Shown here: piece by piece, positions 29,733 through 37,050 of the stretch
Numbering within the stretch: position 1 is the first letter of the stretch
How the letters are laid out: every line of letters begins with the position of its first letter
DNA from: Paenibacillus sp. KS-LC4
Lineage (GTDB): Bacteria; Bacillota; Bacilli; Paenibacillales; Paenibacillaceae
Length of the DNA stretch: 64,000 bases
Direction: 5' to 3'
NCBI RefSeq assembly: GCF_036894955.1
Contig: NZ_CP145905.1
Span: 3,242,501 to 3,306,500, forward strand
Made by a program: the position numbers and the translations under genes
Notes under the pieces: model-generated
Database searches by the model: none
What the model saw: only the letters and a program-made list of their open reading frames with translations
Told to the model about the DNA's origin: nothing

Positions 29733-30607
29733 CGCTGGTTCGACATGTACAGCGGTATCAAGCGATACAAGAACTATACGTTGAGAAAGGATACGCGATT
29801 GCAGCATTATGCGCGTTAGCTAGTGTGGCTCGATCTGCCTACTACAAGTGGTTAAAGTGGACACCTTCTGCCAAAGAACGTGAAGCACGTATGCTTGCTA
29901 AAGAAGTGAAGCGTCATTATGAAAAGCGAGATGGGATTTTGGGCTATCGCCAAATGCGAACCCAGTTAAATCGAAAGCTGAACCAGAAGTACAACAAAAA
30001 GCGCTATTACCGAATCATGCGTGCGCTGGAGCTAAAAGCAGTCATTCGTAAAAAACGGCCACATTACGTAAGTGCCACAGCGCTCCATGTGGCTGAGAAT
30101 AAAATGAATCGCGACTTTGATGCCTCTGCTCCAAATGTAAAATGGTCTACGGATGTAACCGAACTGAAATACGGAAATGGGCGTAAAGCGTATTTAAGCG
30201 CTGTTATAGATCTGTACGACAACGCCATTGTTTCATGGGTGCTCAGTCATTCCAACAACAATAAACTCGTGATGGATACGCTGAAAAAAGCGTATACCAA
30301 AAATCCAGGTGTGTCCCCGATGATCCAGAGTGACAGAGGTTTTCAGTACACGTCCCATGAGTATAAAAGGCTTCAATTGAAGTATGGATTTACGAAGAGC
30401 ATGTCTCGTGTGGGTCGATGCTTGGATAACCAGCCAATTGAACGATTTTGGGGTACGTATAAGTCAGAAAGTTATTATCTTACGAAGTATGATGCCTATG
30501 AGAGCCTATACAGCGCCGTTCGCCGTTATATGAACTACTATAACAACTACCGTTATACGGAATGTCTGGACGGCTTGTCTCCAAATGAATACCGCAGAGC
30601 GGTATAA
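29699..30607 (+). CDS. IS3-family transposase OrfB (DDE catalytic part, made by frameshift)
   Basis: About 302 residues in the -1 frame, beginning inside the orfA overlap. The HTH_21 region (GILGYRQMRTQLNRK) precedes the retroviral-type integrase core. The DDE residues are Asp in KWSTDVTELKYGNG, Asp in MIQSDRGFQYTS and Glu in PIERFWGTYKSESYY. The frame is intact to EYRRAV. A GTG at 29825 could allow separate translation, but the slippery heptamer suggests the OrfAB fusion is the working enzyme. Confidence 0.93.
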   Translation, partial: VGRDRATKTTLTLVRHVQRYQAIQELYVEKGYAIAALCALASVARSAYYKWLKWTPSAKEREARMLAKEVKRHYEKRDGILGYRQMRTQLNRKLNQKYNKKRYYRIMRALELKAVIRKKRPHYVSATALHVAENKMNRDFDASAPNVKWSTDVTELKYGNGRKAYLSAVIDLYDNAIVSWVLSHSNNNKLVMDTLKKAYTKNPGVSPMIQSDRGFQYTSHEYKRLQLKYGFTKSMSRVGRCLDNQPIERFWGTYKSESYYLTKYDAYESLYSAVRRYMNYYNNYRYTECLDGLSPNEYRRAV

Positions 30608-30726
30608 CAAAGATACCTTAGCACGTCATCCGAGTTAAGGTATCCATCTGAACTGTTTTTTTGTTTTTTTGACTGTCTACTTGACGGGGAGCACTTCACA
30701 GGAGCATCCGGCTTTATTTTGTCTAA

Positions 30727-31200
30727 TTAACCATTCGTTCGATTTAACGTAATCAAATAATTATATTTGCTTGCATGCTTCAACTCGTCTAAAATAATGC
30801 CAAAAACCGTGTCTCTGTATATACCTTCGGGCAAACCGAACCATATGTTGCGATATTTTTCCACCGCAGCAAGCTCTCCTAATAAAGCTTCCTCTAATCC
30901 GGCAAGATAGGAGCTCACTGGCTGATGGGGCTCATTACTGACTCCGGTAATTTCCTGACCGGTAAGCTGCCTGTAAATTCCGCGAAACATTTGGTTGTGG
31001 CTGCGCTCATCATTGCGAATAGACATAATGATCCCTGCCTGCTCGGCATTCGGCGCAAGCCTAATGAGCTCATCATAGAACAACTCATCATTTCGTTCCC
31101 CTTGTACAGCTTCTTTAATTAACGTTAACGCATGCTGCGGGGTTGTTGCCCATACTGGCATAAACACCGAGTTTCTCCATTGATAGTTAACCCAATTCAT
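30727..31200 (-). CDS. Ferritin-like (rubrerythrin-fold) protein
   Basis: 157 residues. Four helices carry two Glu...ExxH-type half-motifs for a di-iron centre: EAVQGERNDELFYDELIRL with RNDERSHNQMF, and LEEALLGELAAVEKYRNI with ILDELKHASKYNYL. This is the ferritin-like superfamily pattern seen in small Bacillus cytosolic proteins whose role (iron binding, peroxide scavenging or manganese catalysis) is undefined. The ATG follows GGAGG by seven bases. Monocistronic; its terminator was interrupted by the IS, so transcripts may now run into the element. Confidence 0.8.
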   Translation of the reverse strand: MNWVNYQWRNSVFMPVWATTPQHALTLIKEAVQGERNDELFYDELIRLAPNAEQAGIIMSIRNDERSHNQMFRGIYRQLTGQEITGVSNEPHQPVSSYLAGLEEALLGELAAVEKYRNIWFGLPEGIYRDTVFGIILDELKHASKYNYLITLNRTNG

Positions 31201-31250
31201 CGACTAGCCTCCACAAATAAAGATCATGATTTAGATCAGCATATGTGTGA

Positions 31251-31284
31251 GCAGCCCATTTGTTGACAATTGCTAAATGGACTG
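31251..31284 (-). terminator. Hairpin after the WYL regulator
   Basis: GCAGCCCATTT pairs with AAATGGACTGC (one mismatch) immediately after the regulator stop. The U-tract is poor, so the strength is uncertain. Confidence 0.4.
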
Positions 31285-31285
31285 C

Positions 31286-32275
31286 TTAACTGCCATTAAT
31301 GGGCTTACCTATCCTTTCTTCTTGCTTGTCCGTATATAGCGACATCATTGACTGCAGCTCTTGAAGCAGCCTCTGGCGCAGCTCTAACGGCTCAAGAGCC
31401 TCGATCGTTGAACCGAATTTAAGCAAAATTTCGCAGGCGGATTCCAGTGTATTGAAAAGCACATCCACCTTAATTTCATCCTGATTAACAGTGCCTACTG
31501 CCGTAACCGTTACATACCACTGCTTACGAAATCGGGGCAGGTCTGCTGCCCTCATGCGGATTTTCGCCGGATAACGCGGCAGCTCAGACTTGAACTGCGA
31601 AATGGACTGCTGCCAGTAAGAGGCTAAATCGAATCGTTCCGGCCGATCGAAGCTCTCCCCTTGTATAGCCGCCTCATGAAGCCGAGAAATACGATACGTT
31701 CGCCTTCCGCCTTCCGTATCAGCAACGAGGTACCATGCATGATTTTTCGCCACAAGCCCGAGTGGTTGAACAAGCCTTTCAGCCAGCTCCGCTCCGCGCG
31801 TATATGAAAGGAGCAGCTTCCGCTCCAGCCAAATCGCTTCTTGAATTAGCGGAAGAAGCGGCACCTGCTCGCTTGCTTCCTGCCAGCCCGCCCCGTCGAT
31901 ATGGATGCGCTGCCGCACCTTTTCTGCTTCCTCCCGATACATCGACGGAAATGCGGCGATCAGCTTCTGAAAAGCAGCATCAAAGTTATCGCTGATCCCT
32001 AATTCTAAGGCAATTCCCGTAGGCTGGGACAGAAGCAGCGACTGGATTTCCTCCTTTTTCATCCCGGTCAAATTTGTCCGATAGCCCTCGGCAAGCATCC
32101 AGCCGCCATTCGTCCCGCGCTCTGCCACGATTGGAATGCCCGCAGTACCAAGCGCCTCCATGTCGCGATGGATGGTCCTTCCCGATACTTCAAGCTGGCT
32201 AGCCAGCTCCTGTGACGTCATTCTGCCGCGATTTTGCAGCAGCAGCAATATTGCAATTAATCGATCTGCCCGCAG
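31286..32275 (-). CDS. YafY-type transcriptional regulator (HTH_11 plus WYL), probable CTG start
   Basis: 329 residues. An N-terminal DeoR/HTH_11 domain (MTSQELASQLEVSGRTIHRDMEAL) binds DNA; the middle and C-terminal parts form a WYL domain (QPLGLVAKNHAWYLVADTEGGRRTYRISRL), which senses ligands or nucleic acid. Family members begin MRADRLIAILLLLQNRG; here the matching codons start CTG CGG GCA GAT, with GGAGGG seven bases upstream, so translation very probably starts at CTG. The first ATG or TTG would delete part of the first helix. It follows the SDR gene by 18 bp, suggesting an operon. Confidence 0.85.
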   Translation of the reverse strand: MRADRLIAILLLLQNRGRMTSQELASQLEVSGRTIHRDMEALGTAGIPIVAERGTNGGWMLAEGYRTNLTGMKKEEIQSLLLSQPTGIALELGISDNFDAAFQKLIAAFPSMYREEAEKVRQRIHIDGAGWQEASEQVPLLPLIQEAIWLERKLLLSYTRGAELAERLVQPLGLVAKNHAWYLVADTEGGRRTYRISRLHEAAIQGESFDRPERFDLASYWQQSISQFKSELPRYPAKIRMRAADLPRFRKQWYVTVTAVGTVNQDEIKVDVLFNTLESACEILLKFGSTIEALEPLELRQRLLQELQSMMSLYTDKQEERIGKPINGS

Positions 32276-32293
32276 CTGATATCCCTCCTGTCA

Positions 32294-33199
32294 TTATGTC
32301 GCTTTTCCGTCGCTCGCTTCCGGAATCGGAATTGTTTCTAGCGTAGCTGCATAGTTCCCCCAATGTGGGCGTGTGCCACCTTCATCGTCAAACGCGTATT
32401 CCTCCGAGAGCCCCCAAGTGCTTAGCGCTTTCCCTGTTTTGAGATGTATCTCTGGATCAGCTGCGAGCGCGGCAACCGCTCCACCAATATAGGCAGGTGT
32501 TTCAGACATTATAAAATGCGGCTCCTGGGCAGCAGCTTCACGCCAATTTTCCTTCGTTACACCAAAATAATCCAGCATCGCCTCCGAACGCAGGAAACCA
32601 GGCGTCAAAGCGACCGCCGTCACCCCAAATGGCCGTAAATCCTCCGCCATCGCTTTAGCCAAATGGATAACCGACGTTTTGGCCAAGCTATAGTACAAAT
32701 TTCCGCGATACTGGTTGTCTACTCCGTCGGTAACTTCAATAATAAGCCCCTGTTTTCTAGCTGTCATAAGCGGAGCACCATAATAACTTGTAATCATATG
32801 TGAAAAAACAGCACGCTGCTGCATAAGCAGCCCATTCTCCAGCGAATGCTCCCAAAACCGCTTGCCCCACTCGGTTAATGGATCACCGCCCCATACATCA
32901 TTCACCAGCAAGTCTAACTGACCGTTCTGCTCGGCTGTCACCCGTTCAAACAATGCCTGAACCTCCGACTCCACCGTGTGATCCACACGCACAGCAATAC
33001 CAACTCCCCCTGCTGCCGCAACCAGCTCCGCCGTTTCGTCGATGGTCTCATGCCTGTTCATATTCGACAAGCCGCCTCGCACACTGCGCCCTGTGCAATA
33101 GACGGTAGCCCCTGCTTTGCCCAAAGCAATTGCAATCCCTCTGCCCGCTCCTCTTGTCGCTCCCGCCACAACAGCGACTTTTCCGGCTAATGGTTTCAT
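32294..33199 (-). CDS. Short-chain dehydrogenase/reductase
   Basis: 301 residues. The Rossmann cofactor motif is GATRGAGRGIAIALG near residue 13, with Arg in TGRSVRG suggesting NADP(H). The active-site Tyr and Lys are in YYSLAKTSVIHLAKAMAEDLRPFGVTAVALTPG. The NDVWGGDP segment replaces the usual NNAG motif, as in a branch of Gram-positive SDRs of unknown substrate. First gene of an operon with the WYL regulator, which probably controls it. Confidence 0.87.
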   Translation of the reverse strand: MKPLAGKVAVVAGATRGAGRGIAIALGKAGATVYCTGRSVRGGLSNMNRHETIDETAELVAAAGGVGIAVRVDHTVESEVQALFERVTAEQNGQLDLLVNDVWGGDPLTEWGKRFWEHSLENGLLMQQRAVFSHMITSYYGAPLMTARKQGLIIEVTDGVDNQYRGNLYYSLAKTSVIHLAKAMAEDLRPFGVTAVALTPGFLRSEAMLDYFGVTKENWREAAAQEPHFIMSETPAYIGGAVAALAADPEIHLKTGKALSTWGLSEEYAFDDEGGTRPHWGNYAATLETIPIPEASDGKAT

Positions 33200-33328
33200 G
33201 ACAAGCCACGCTCCCTTTTATTTGCTTCTTCTAGTCTCGCCCATTATAACGCTTTCTAGATGACAACGACTGTCATATATCTCAAACGATGAAGGGGGAA
33301 GCGCTTAAAAATAAAAAGGGCAAAATAA

Positions 33329-33378
33329 AATCGTTAGTGGGAATGTGCGCCTCTTTCCCCGCATTCCCACTAACGATT
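33329..33378 (-). terminator. Strong terminator after fnr
   Basis: AATCGTTAGTGGGAATG (33329-33345) and CATTCCCACTAACGATT (33362-33378) form a perfect 17-bp stem. The minus strand continues TTATTTTG. It lies 16 bp past the fnr stop. Confidence 0.9.
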
Positions 33379-33394
33379 GTCATACGCTGTTATT

Positions 33395-34150
33395 TTACAG
33401 ACGGCAAACGCCCTTCGCGCAGGTCGGTGCCGTCGGACATTCACAGTGAGTTCGGAGCTCATCGAGCTTAAGGATAATAATTTCACCGCGGACGACCTTG
33501 ATTACTTCTTCATCCTTGAGCGCGGCAAGCATGCGATTGACACTTTCACGCGTTGCTCCAATCAGCTCAGCAAGCTCGTTGTTCGTCAGGCGAATATCTA
33601 TGTGCAGCCCTTCTGGACGCAGCACCCCGTACATATTGCTAAGCCGAATCAGCGTCGAAGCGAGCGCGCCCAATTTGCCGAACTGCGTCAAATCCCGAAG
33701 CTTTGAATGGCTAATTTGCTGCATCATGCCTAACCACTTGGCAAAGCTTACCGCCATACTCCCATTTGTACGAAGCAGCAGCTCCAATTCGTCAGAGGCG
33801 ATAAGACCAGCCACAACGTCCTCCGTTGCTTCGGCACTCATGCCATGCAGCAGTTGTCCTTCACCGCCATATTCACCGAGAAAATCGCCGTGACTTGCAA
33901 ATGACAGCGTTAGACTTTTGCCATCCGCCATCATCCGAGTCAGCTTTATTCTGCCTGAAACAATTAAATAATGGTAGCTCGCTGCATCGCCTTCCCAAAA
34001 TAAATGATTGCCCGCCTCATAACGGTGCATGTTCATCCGCTCAGTTATACGTTCCAAATCAGCTGGGGTGAAGAAGGCCGCAATACCTTCTCCTTGTGCA
34101 ATAGCAGGTCGAGCGAAGCTGCCTCGTTCATTAGAGCTATTTGCGCTCAT
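33395..34150 (-). CDS. fnr: Crp/Fnr-family oxygen-sensing regulator with C-terminal cysteine cluster
   Basis: 251 residues. An effector-binding cupin-like domain (about 25-135) and a long dimer helix lead to a winged helix domain (about 165-228), with LTNNELAELIGATRESVNRMLAALKDEEVI as recognition helix; the E-SVNR pattern is that of Fnr proteins that read TGTGA-N6-TCACA. The C-terminal tail has Cys236, Cys238, Cys244 and Cys249, like Bacillus Fnr, whose [4Fe-4S] cluster is held at the C-terminus. Activation of anaerobic genes is expected. ATG at 34150 is preferred by spacing to GGAGGGG; ATG 34159 is also in frame. The adjacent DoxX gene has a perfect Fnr box. Confidence 0.87.
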   Translation of the reverse strand: MSANSSNERGSFARPAIAQGEGIAAFFTPADLERITERMNMHRYEAGNHLFWEGDAASYHYLIVSGRIKLTRMMADGKSLTLSFASHGDFLGEYGGEGQLLHGMSAEATEDVVAGLIASDELELLLRTNGSMAVSFAKWLGMMQQISHSKLRDLTQFGKLGALASTLIRLSNMYGVLRPEGLHIDIRLTNNELAELIGATRESVNRMLAALKDEEVIKVVRGEIIILKLDELRTHCECPTAPTCAKGVCRL

Positions 34151-34251
34151 CTGGCTCATCCCCCTCCCGTTTTGTACATCATACCAATATATGACGTCTT
34201 TGTGCATACAAATGAGGAAGGAAATTGTTAAAAGCAGTTTTTTTCGCAAAA

Positions 34252-34319
34252 AAGCTGCATCGCAGCCCTCATCAGTTCATACAGAACTATGATTTGCTGG
34301 ATGCAGCTTGCTTTTATTT
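34252..34319 (-). terminator. Terminator after DoxX gene 1
   Basis: AAGCTGCATC (34252-34261) pairs exactly with GATGCAGCTT (34310-34319); an inner AGTTC/GAACT hairpin sits in the loop. The minus strand continues TTTTTT, ending the DoxX transcript before fnr. Confidence 0.8.
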
Positions 34320-34339
34320 AATTGTCCCCCTGCTCAGCG

Positions 34340-34888
34340 TCATCTCGCCGAGGGCTTCAGTCCTGTGCTTTCTCCGTCATTTTTGTGATGAACAAGTCGT
34401 TGATACCATTTCCGCAACAGAGGCAACACGTAGTAGTCAAGACCATATTTGCCAGCATTCGCGCCACCGACGATGATAATGACACCGAGCAGCACCATCC
34501 ATGGGTTAACCGAGATCGTTCCAGCGAAGAGGAACATAAAGTTCATGAGAAGCCCGAAAAATACAGCTGCTGTCGTCAGTGCACCAACGATGAGTCCTAA
34601 CCCTACAAGAAATTCACCAAGCGGGATAATAAAATTGAACAGCTTTGCATTAGGCAGTGCGAAATTCTCTATAAATGCAGTATACGTTGGATAGACAGCG
34701 AGGCCTGTTGCCCGGTCAGCTACTGGATTTTCAACTGCATTTTTCAAAAATCCTGCCGTATCGAAGCCCCCGCCTGTCAGCTTGCCCCAGCCCGATTCCA
34801 GCCAGTGATACCCGACATATAGTCTAAGCAGCAACAGCGCACCTGCCGCAATTCGATTTTCTCTCAGCCATTTGTATAACATGACCAC
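34340..34888 (-). CDS. DoxX-family membrane protein 1
   Basis: 182 residues with four membrane spans. LLLLRLYVGYHWLESGWGKL, the LGEFLVGLGLIVGALTTAAVFFGLLMNFMF block and VNPWMVLLGVIIIVGGANAGKYGLDYYVLP are standard DoxX/DoxD features. Relatives include the thiosulfate:quinone oxidoreductase subunit DoxD and the CatD-type redox membrane proteins; a role near the quinone pool or respiratory stress is likely. It is preceded by an Fnr-type promoter (34929-34971) and lies next to fnr, so induction at low oxygen is expected. A close paralogue follows 240 bp upstream (35130-35678). Confidence 0.87.
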   Translation of the reverse strand: MVMLYKWLRENRIAAGALLLLRLYVGYHWLESGWGKLTGGGFDTAGFLKNAVENPVADRATGLAVYPTYTAFIENFALPNAKLFNFIIPLGEFLVGLGLIVGALTTAAVFFGLLMNFMFLFAGTISVNPWMVLLGVIIIVGGANAGKYGLDYYVLPLLRKWYQRLVHHKNDGESTGLKPSAR

Positions 34889-34928
34889 TCACTCCTTAAG
34901 TGTTTATGTGTTGTTTGTTTCTGTCTTT

Positions 34929-34971
34929 ATCATAAGGGATGAGCGATCATTAATATGTGATTTTTTTCACA
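34929..34971 (-). promoter_or_regulatory. Fnr-dependent promoter of DoxX gene 1
   Basis: TGTGA-TTTTTT-TCACA (34956-34971) is a perfect Bacillus-type Fnr site. On the minus strand TATGAT (34929-34934) is a good -10 box, placing the transcription start near 34922. The site centre (34963.5) is then at -41.5, the class II activator position, and there is no good -35 box, as expected for activation. Confidence 0.82.
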
Positions 34972-35044
34972 ACAAACAAAAAGATTGGCTAATACCGTCT
35001 ATTTGTGTCGTTTATTTGAACGCATACACTAGGCTTGACAGTCA

Positions 35045-35099
35045 CTGCGCCACCTTTGATCCAAGTGTCAGGATGTTGCTGATTATGTAAGTGGCGCAG
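35045..35099. repeat. 9-bp inverted repeat between the DoxX genes
   Basis: CTGCGCCAC (35045-35053) and GTGGCGCAG (35091-35099) are exact complements with a 37-base spacer. It follows the DoxX gene 2 stop on the minus strand and may be a long-loop terminator or a small mobile-element remnant; neither is proved. Confidence 0.35.
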
Positions 35100-35129
35100 A
35101 GCAACTGGCTGGAACAATGAGGCAGACCG

Positions 35130-35678
35130 CTAGCCTGGTGTCGGCTTAAACGGACTTTCTCCATCTCTCAAGCTTTTCCCAGCGATACGCTGATAGATAG
35201 TTTTCAAATAGGGCAAAATGAAATAATCCAGCCCGAACTTGCCCGCATTGGCTCCTCCAATTAGAATAATGCCACCGAGCAGCACCATCCAAGGATTGAT
35301 GGATATAGCGCCTGCAAATAAATACATGAAATTCATGAGCAATCCGAACAATACGGCCGTTGTAGTAAATGCGCCTACAATTAGTCCCAGGCCCACAAGA
35401 AATTCACCAATGGGAATAATCAGATTAAATAGGCCTACGTTGGGCAAGGCGAAATTCTCCAAAAATCCCGTGTATACTGGATAAACAAGCTGGCCTGTCG
35501 CATTATCCATAATCGGTTTTTCGACAGCATTCGCTATAAAGCCCGCCGAGCTAAAACCTTCTCCAGTCAGCTTGCTCCAGCCCGCCAAAAGCCACTTTGT
35601 CCCAATATACAAGCGAAGAAACATAAAAATACCCGCCGCAATCCGGCTCTCCTTCATCCATGTTAATACCATCACCAT
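35130..35678 (-). CDS. DoxX-family membrane protein 2 (paralogue)
   Basis: 182 residues, the same length as its neighbour and collinear with it through the whole sequence (FLRLYIGTKWLLAGWSKLTGEGF; NFALPNVGLFNLIIPIGEFLVGLGLIVGAFTTTAVLFGLLMNFMYLFAGAISINPWMVLLGG). The pair is a tandem duplication. Four membrane spans are expected. The upstream region has no TGTGA-N6-TCACA site but has two AT-rich inverted repeats (35781-35832), so the copies appear to be under different control. The specific redox role is unknown. Confidence 0.87.
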   Translation of the reverse strand: MVMVLTWMKESRIAAGIFMFLRLYIGTKWLLAGWSKLTGEGFSSAGFIANAVEKPIMDNATGQLVYPVYTGFLENFALPNVGLFNLIIPIGEFLVGLGLIVGAFTTTAVLFGLLMNFMYLFAGAISINPWMVLLGGIILIGGANAGKFGLDYFILPYLKTIYQRIAGKSLRDGESPFKPTPG

Positions 35679-35780
35679 TAACCTCCTTTCGTCTAATTTC
35701 GTCGAGCAATTTCATTATATAGGAAATTATGAATAATGTATGTATTTTTATTAAAAATTGATCAAATTGAATTTTGTTGA

Positions 35781-35832
35781 CTTTTAATTAAATTTGAGGC
35801 AATTAATTAAAAGTTTCATAATTTTAATTATG
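35781..35832. promoter_or_regulatory. Two inverted repeats upstream of DoxX gene 2
   Basis: CTTTTAATTAA (35781-35791) and TTAATTAAAAG (35803-35813) are exact complements 11 bases apart; next to them CATAATT-TT-AATTATG (35817-35832) is another exact pair. The region 35679-35896 otherwise holds only AT-rich DNA. They are candidate operators of an unknown regulator. Confidence 0.4.
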
Positions 35833-35896
35833 TAAACATAAGCTGCAAAAACAGACAGCTATAAGCGGCTCATTTTCAACCGACATCCTCACACAC

Positions 35897-35925
35897 AAAA
35901 AACGCCGCATCAACGATGCAACGCT
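35897..35925 (-). terminator. Terminator after the Xer recombinase gene
   Basis: On the minus strand AGCGTTGCATC and GATGCGGCGTT fold (with G-U pairs) around a GTT loop, followed by six T residues. It is 26 bp past the recombinase stop. Confidence 0.7.
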
Positions 35926-35950
35926 TCCTCTCTTGCGCTATGCCCATCGG

Positions 35951-36880
35951 CTAAGCTTTTCTGCTGCCAATCTTCATTTTATCCGCAATATTATTCATCG
36001 CATTTTGCAGTTGTTTATTGTCTATATGCGTATAAATTTGCGTCGTCGCTATACTCGCATGACCCATAAGCTCCTGCAACGTACGAATATCCGTACCGCT
36101 GCGAATTTGCAGTGTCGCAAAGGAATGTCTTAGCTTATGACTGGAAAGCTTTTTGCCCTCAAGCTCGGGCAGCTTTTTCTTCATCAGTCCAATCGTGTCA
36201 TCCGCAACGGTCTGAATCATGCGAATAGACAGCCGCCTGCCAAATTGCGAGACGAACATCGCCTGTTCCTTCAGGTGCCCTGGTGTTTTTCGCACCTCTA
36301 TCGCCCGGCGAAGCACCTCCTGTAACGGCTCTGGCAGCGGGACAACTCGCCATTTCCGCCCTTTTCCTAAAATATGTAGGGAGCCGTCGGAGTGAAAATG
36401 CTGCATGTCCAGTCGATGCACCTCACCAACCCGCAGCCCCGCATAGCACATGAGCAGCATAATCGCGAGATTACGCTCATAATATTTTCCGCCAATCGCA
36501 GCAACAAGCTGCTCCAGCTCACCCTCCTCCAAATAGACAGGGATGCGCCCCTTCTCTTGCTTTGACTTGGCAATAAGTGCAGCTGGATTAACTCTGAGAG
36601 CCTCCAGCTCGATTAGCGCCTTATAAAAGGAACGCAAGGAGGAGAGCTTGCGATTGCGCGCTTCATCCCCTGCCCCTTTTTCACGACATGCCGACATAAA
36701 TCGCACCATGTCTAATTTCCCAACCTGATCAAGCGCCTTCGGATGTACCATATGTAAAAAATGCCGTGTGTCACTTAAGTACGCCCGCTGCGTCGCTGCC
36801 GTCATCCCTTTGTTTTTCATCCAAACGGAGAACAGCTCCAACTCCTGCGTGTACGTATCCATAATTTCATGCTGCCACAT
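35951..36880 (-). CDS. Tyrosine site-specific recombinase, XerC/XerD type
   Basis: 309 residues. The N-terminal SAM-like core-binding domain (about 5-105) is followed by the catalytic domain with all tyrosine recombinase residues: Arg150 in YAGLRVGEV, Lys173 in GKGRKWR, His248 and Arg251 in HKLRHSFAT, His274 in LMGHASIATT and nucleophile Tyr283 in QIYTH. Length matches XerC/XerD or RipX. It may act in chromosome dimer resolution, but this organism probably has another XerC/D, so a private integrase role is possible. No att-like repeats or phage genes were seen nearby. The start has GGAGGT at a long spacing of 10. Confidence 0.88.
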   Translation of the reverse strand: MWQHEIMDTYTQELELFSVWMKNKGMTAATQRAYLSDTRHFLHMVHPKALDQVGKLDMVRFMSACREKGAGDEARNRKLSSLRSFYKALIELEALRVNPAALIAKSKQEKGRIPVYLEEGELEQLVAAIGGKYYERNLAIMLLMCYAGLRVGEVHRLDMQHFHSDGSLHILGKGRKWRVVPLPEPLQEVLRRAIEVRKTPGHLKEQAMFVSQFGRRLSIRMIQTVADDTIGLMKKKLPELEGKKLSSHKLRHSFATLQIRSGTDIRTLQELMGHASIATTQIYTHIDNKQLQNAMNNIADKMKIGSRKA

Positions 36881-36978
36881 GCTGCTTGCTACCTCCAGCT
36901 CCTCAAATGCAAGCTTTTAAAGCTTAAATTTGATATATTCCTTATCATAGCTGATAAATATAATGCCCGTAAAGTGAA

Positions 36979-37006
36979 ACTGCGTGAAATATGTATTTCA
37001 CGCAGT
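36979..37006. terminator. Terminator between germinant operon 1 and the recombinase gene
   Basis: ACTGCGTGAAAT pairs exactly with ATTTCACGCAGT around a 4-base loop. The plus strand continues with seven T residues; on the minus strand the tail is TTTCACTTT. It ends germinant operon 1. Confidence 0.75.
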
Positions 37007-37050
37007 TTTTTTGACGATTAAATTTACGCAAACGGACGCTTTTTCCGGCA

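Larger units (their letters stand above)
28969..30698 (+). mobile_element. IS3-family (IS150-group) insertion sequence, complete
   Basis: The element is 1730 bp. Its ends, TGGTACGCTCCC on the left and TGAAGTGCTCCC on the right (as complement), start an imperfect inverted repeat of about 40 bp that includes AGTAGACAGT. Both sides carry CAG (28966-28968 and 30699-30701), a 3-bp target duplication as IS150-group elements make. It encodes orfA and orfB in overlapping frames joined by a -1 slippery heptamer. All catalytic residues are present, so it appears active. Confidence 0.93.
28939..30722. terminator. Transcription terminator split by the insertion sequence
   Basis: ACAAAATAAAGCCGG (28939-28953) is the exact inverted repeat of CCGGCTTTATTTTGT (30708-30722). 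Removing the IS and one CAG copy restores a 15-bp stem with a 21-base loop, an ordinary terminator that would close the minus-strand ferritin-like gene. The IS now separates the two arms by 1.75 kb. Confidence 0.8.

Noticed and set aside
33299-33306. AAGCGCTT resembling a CcpA cre site
   Set aside because: The flanks miss the TGWAA and WCA ends, and it is over 90 bp upstream of the SDR gene.
35951-36880. Integrative element around the Xer recombinase
   Set aside because: No att repeats, tRNA, excisionase or cargo genes were found; neighbours are ordinary chromosomal genes.
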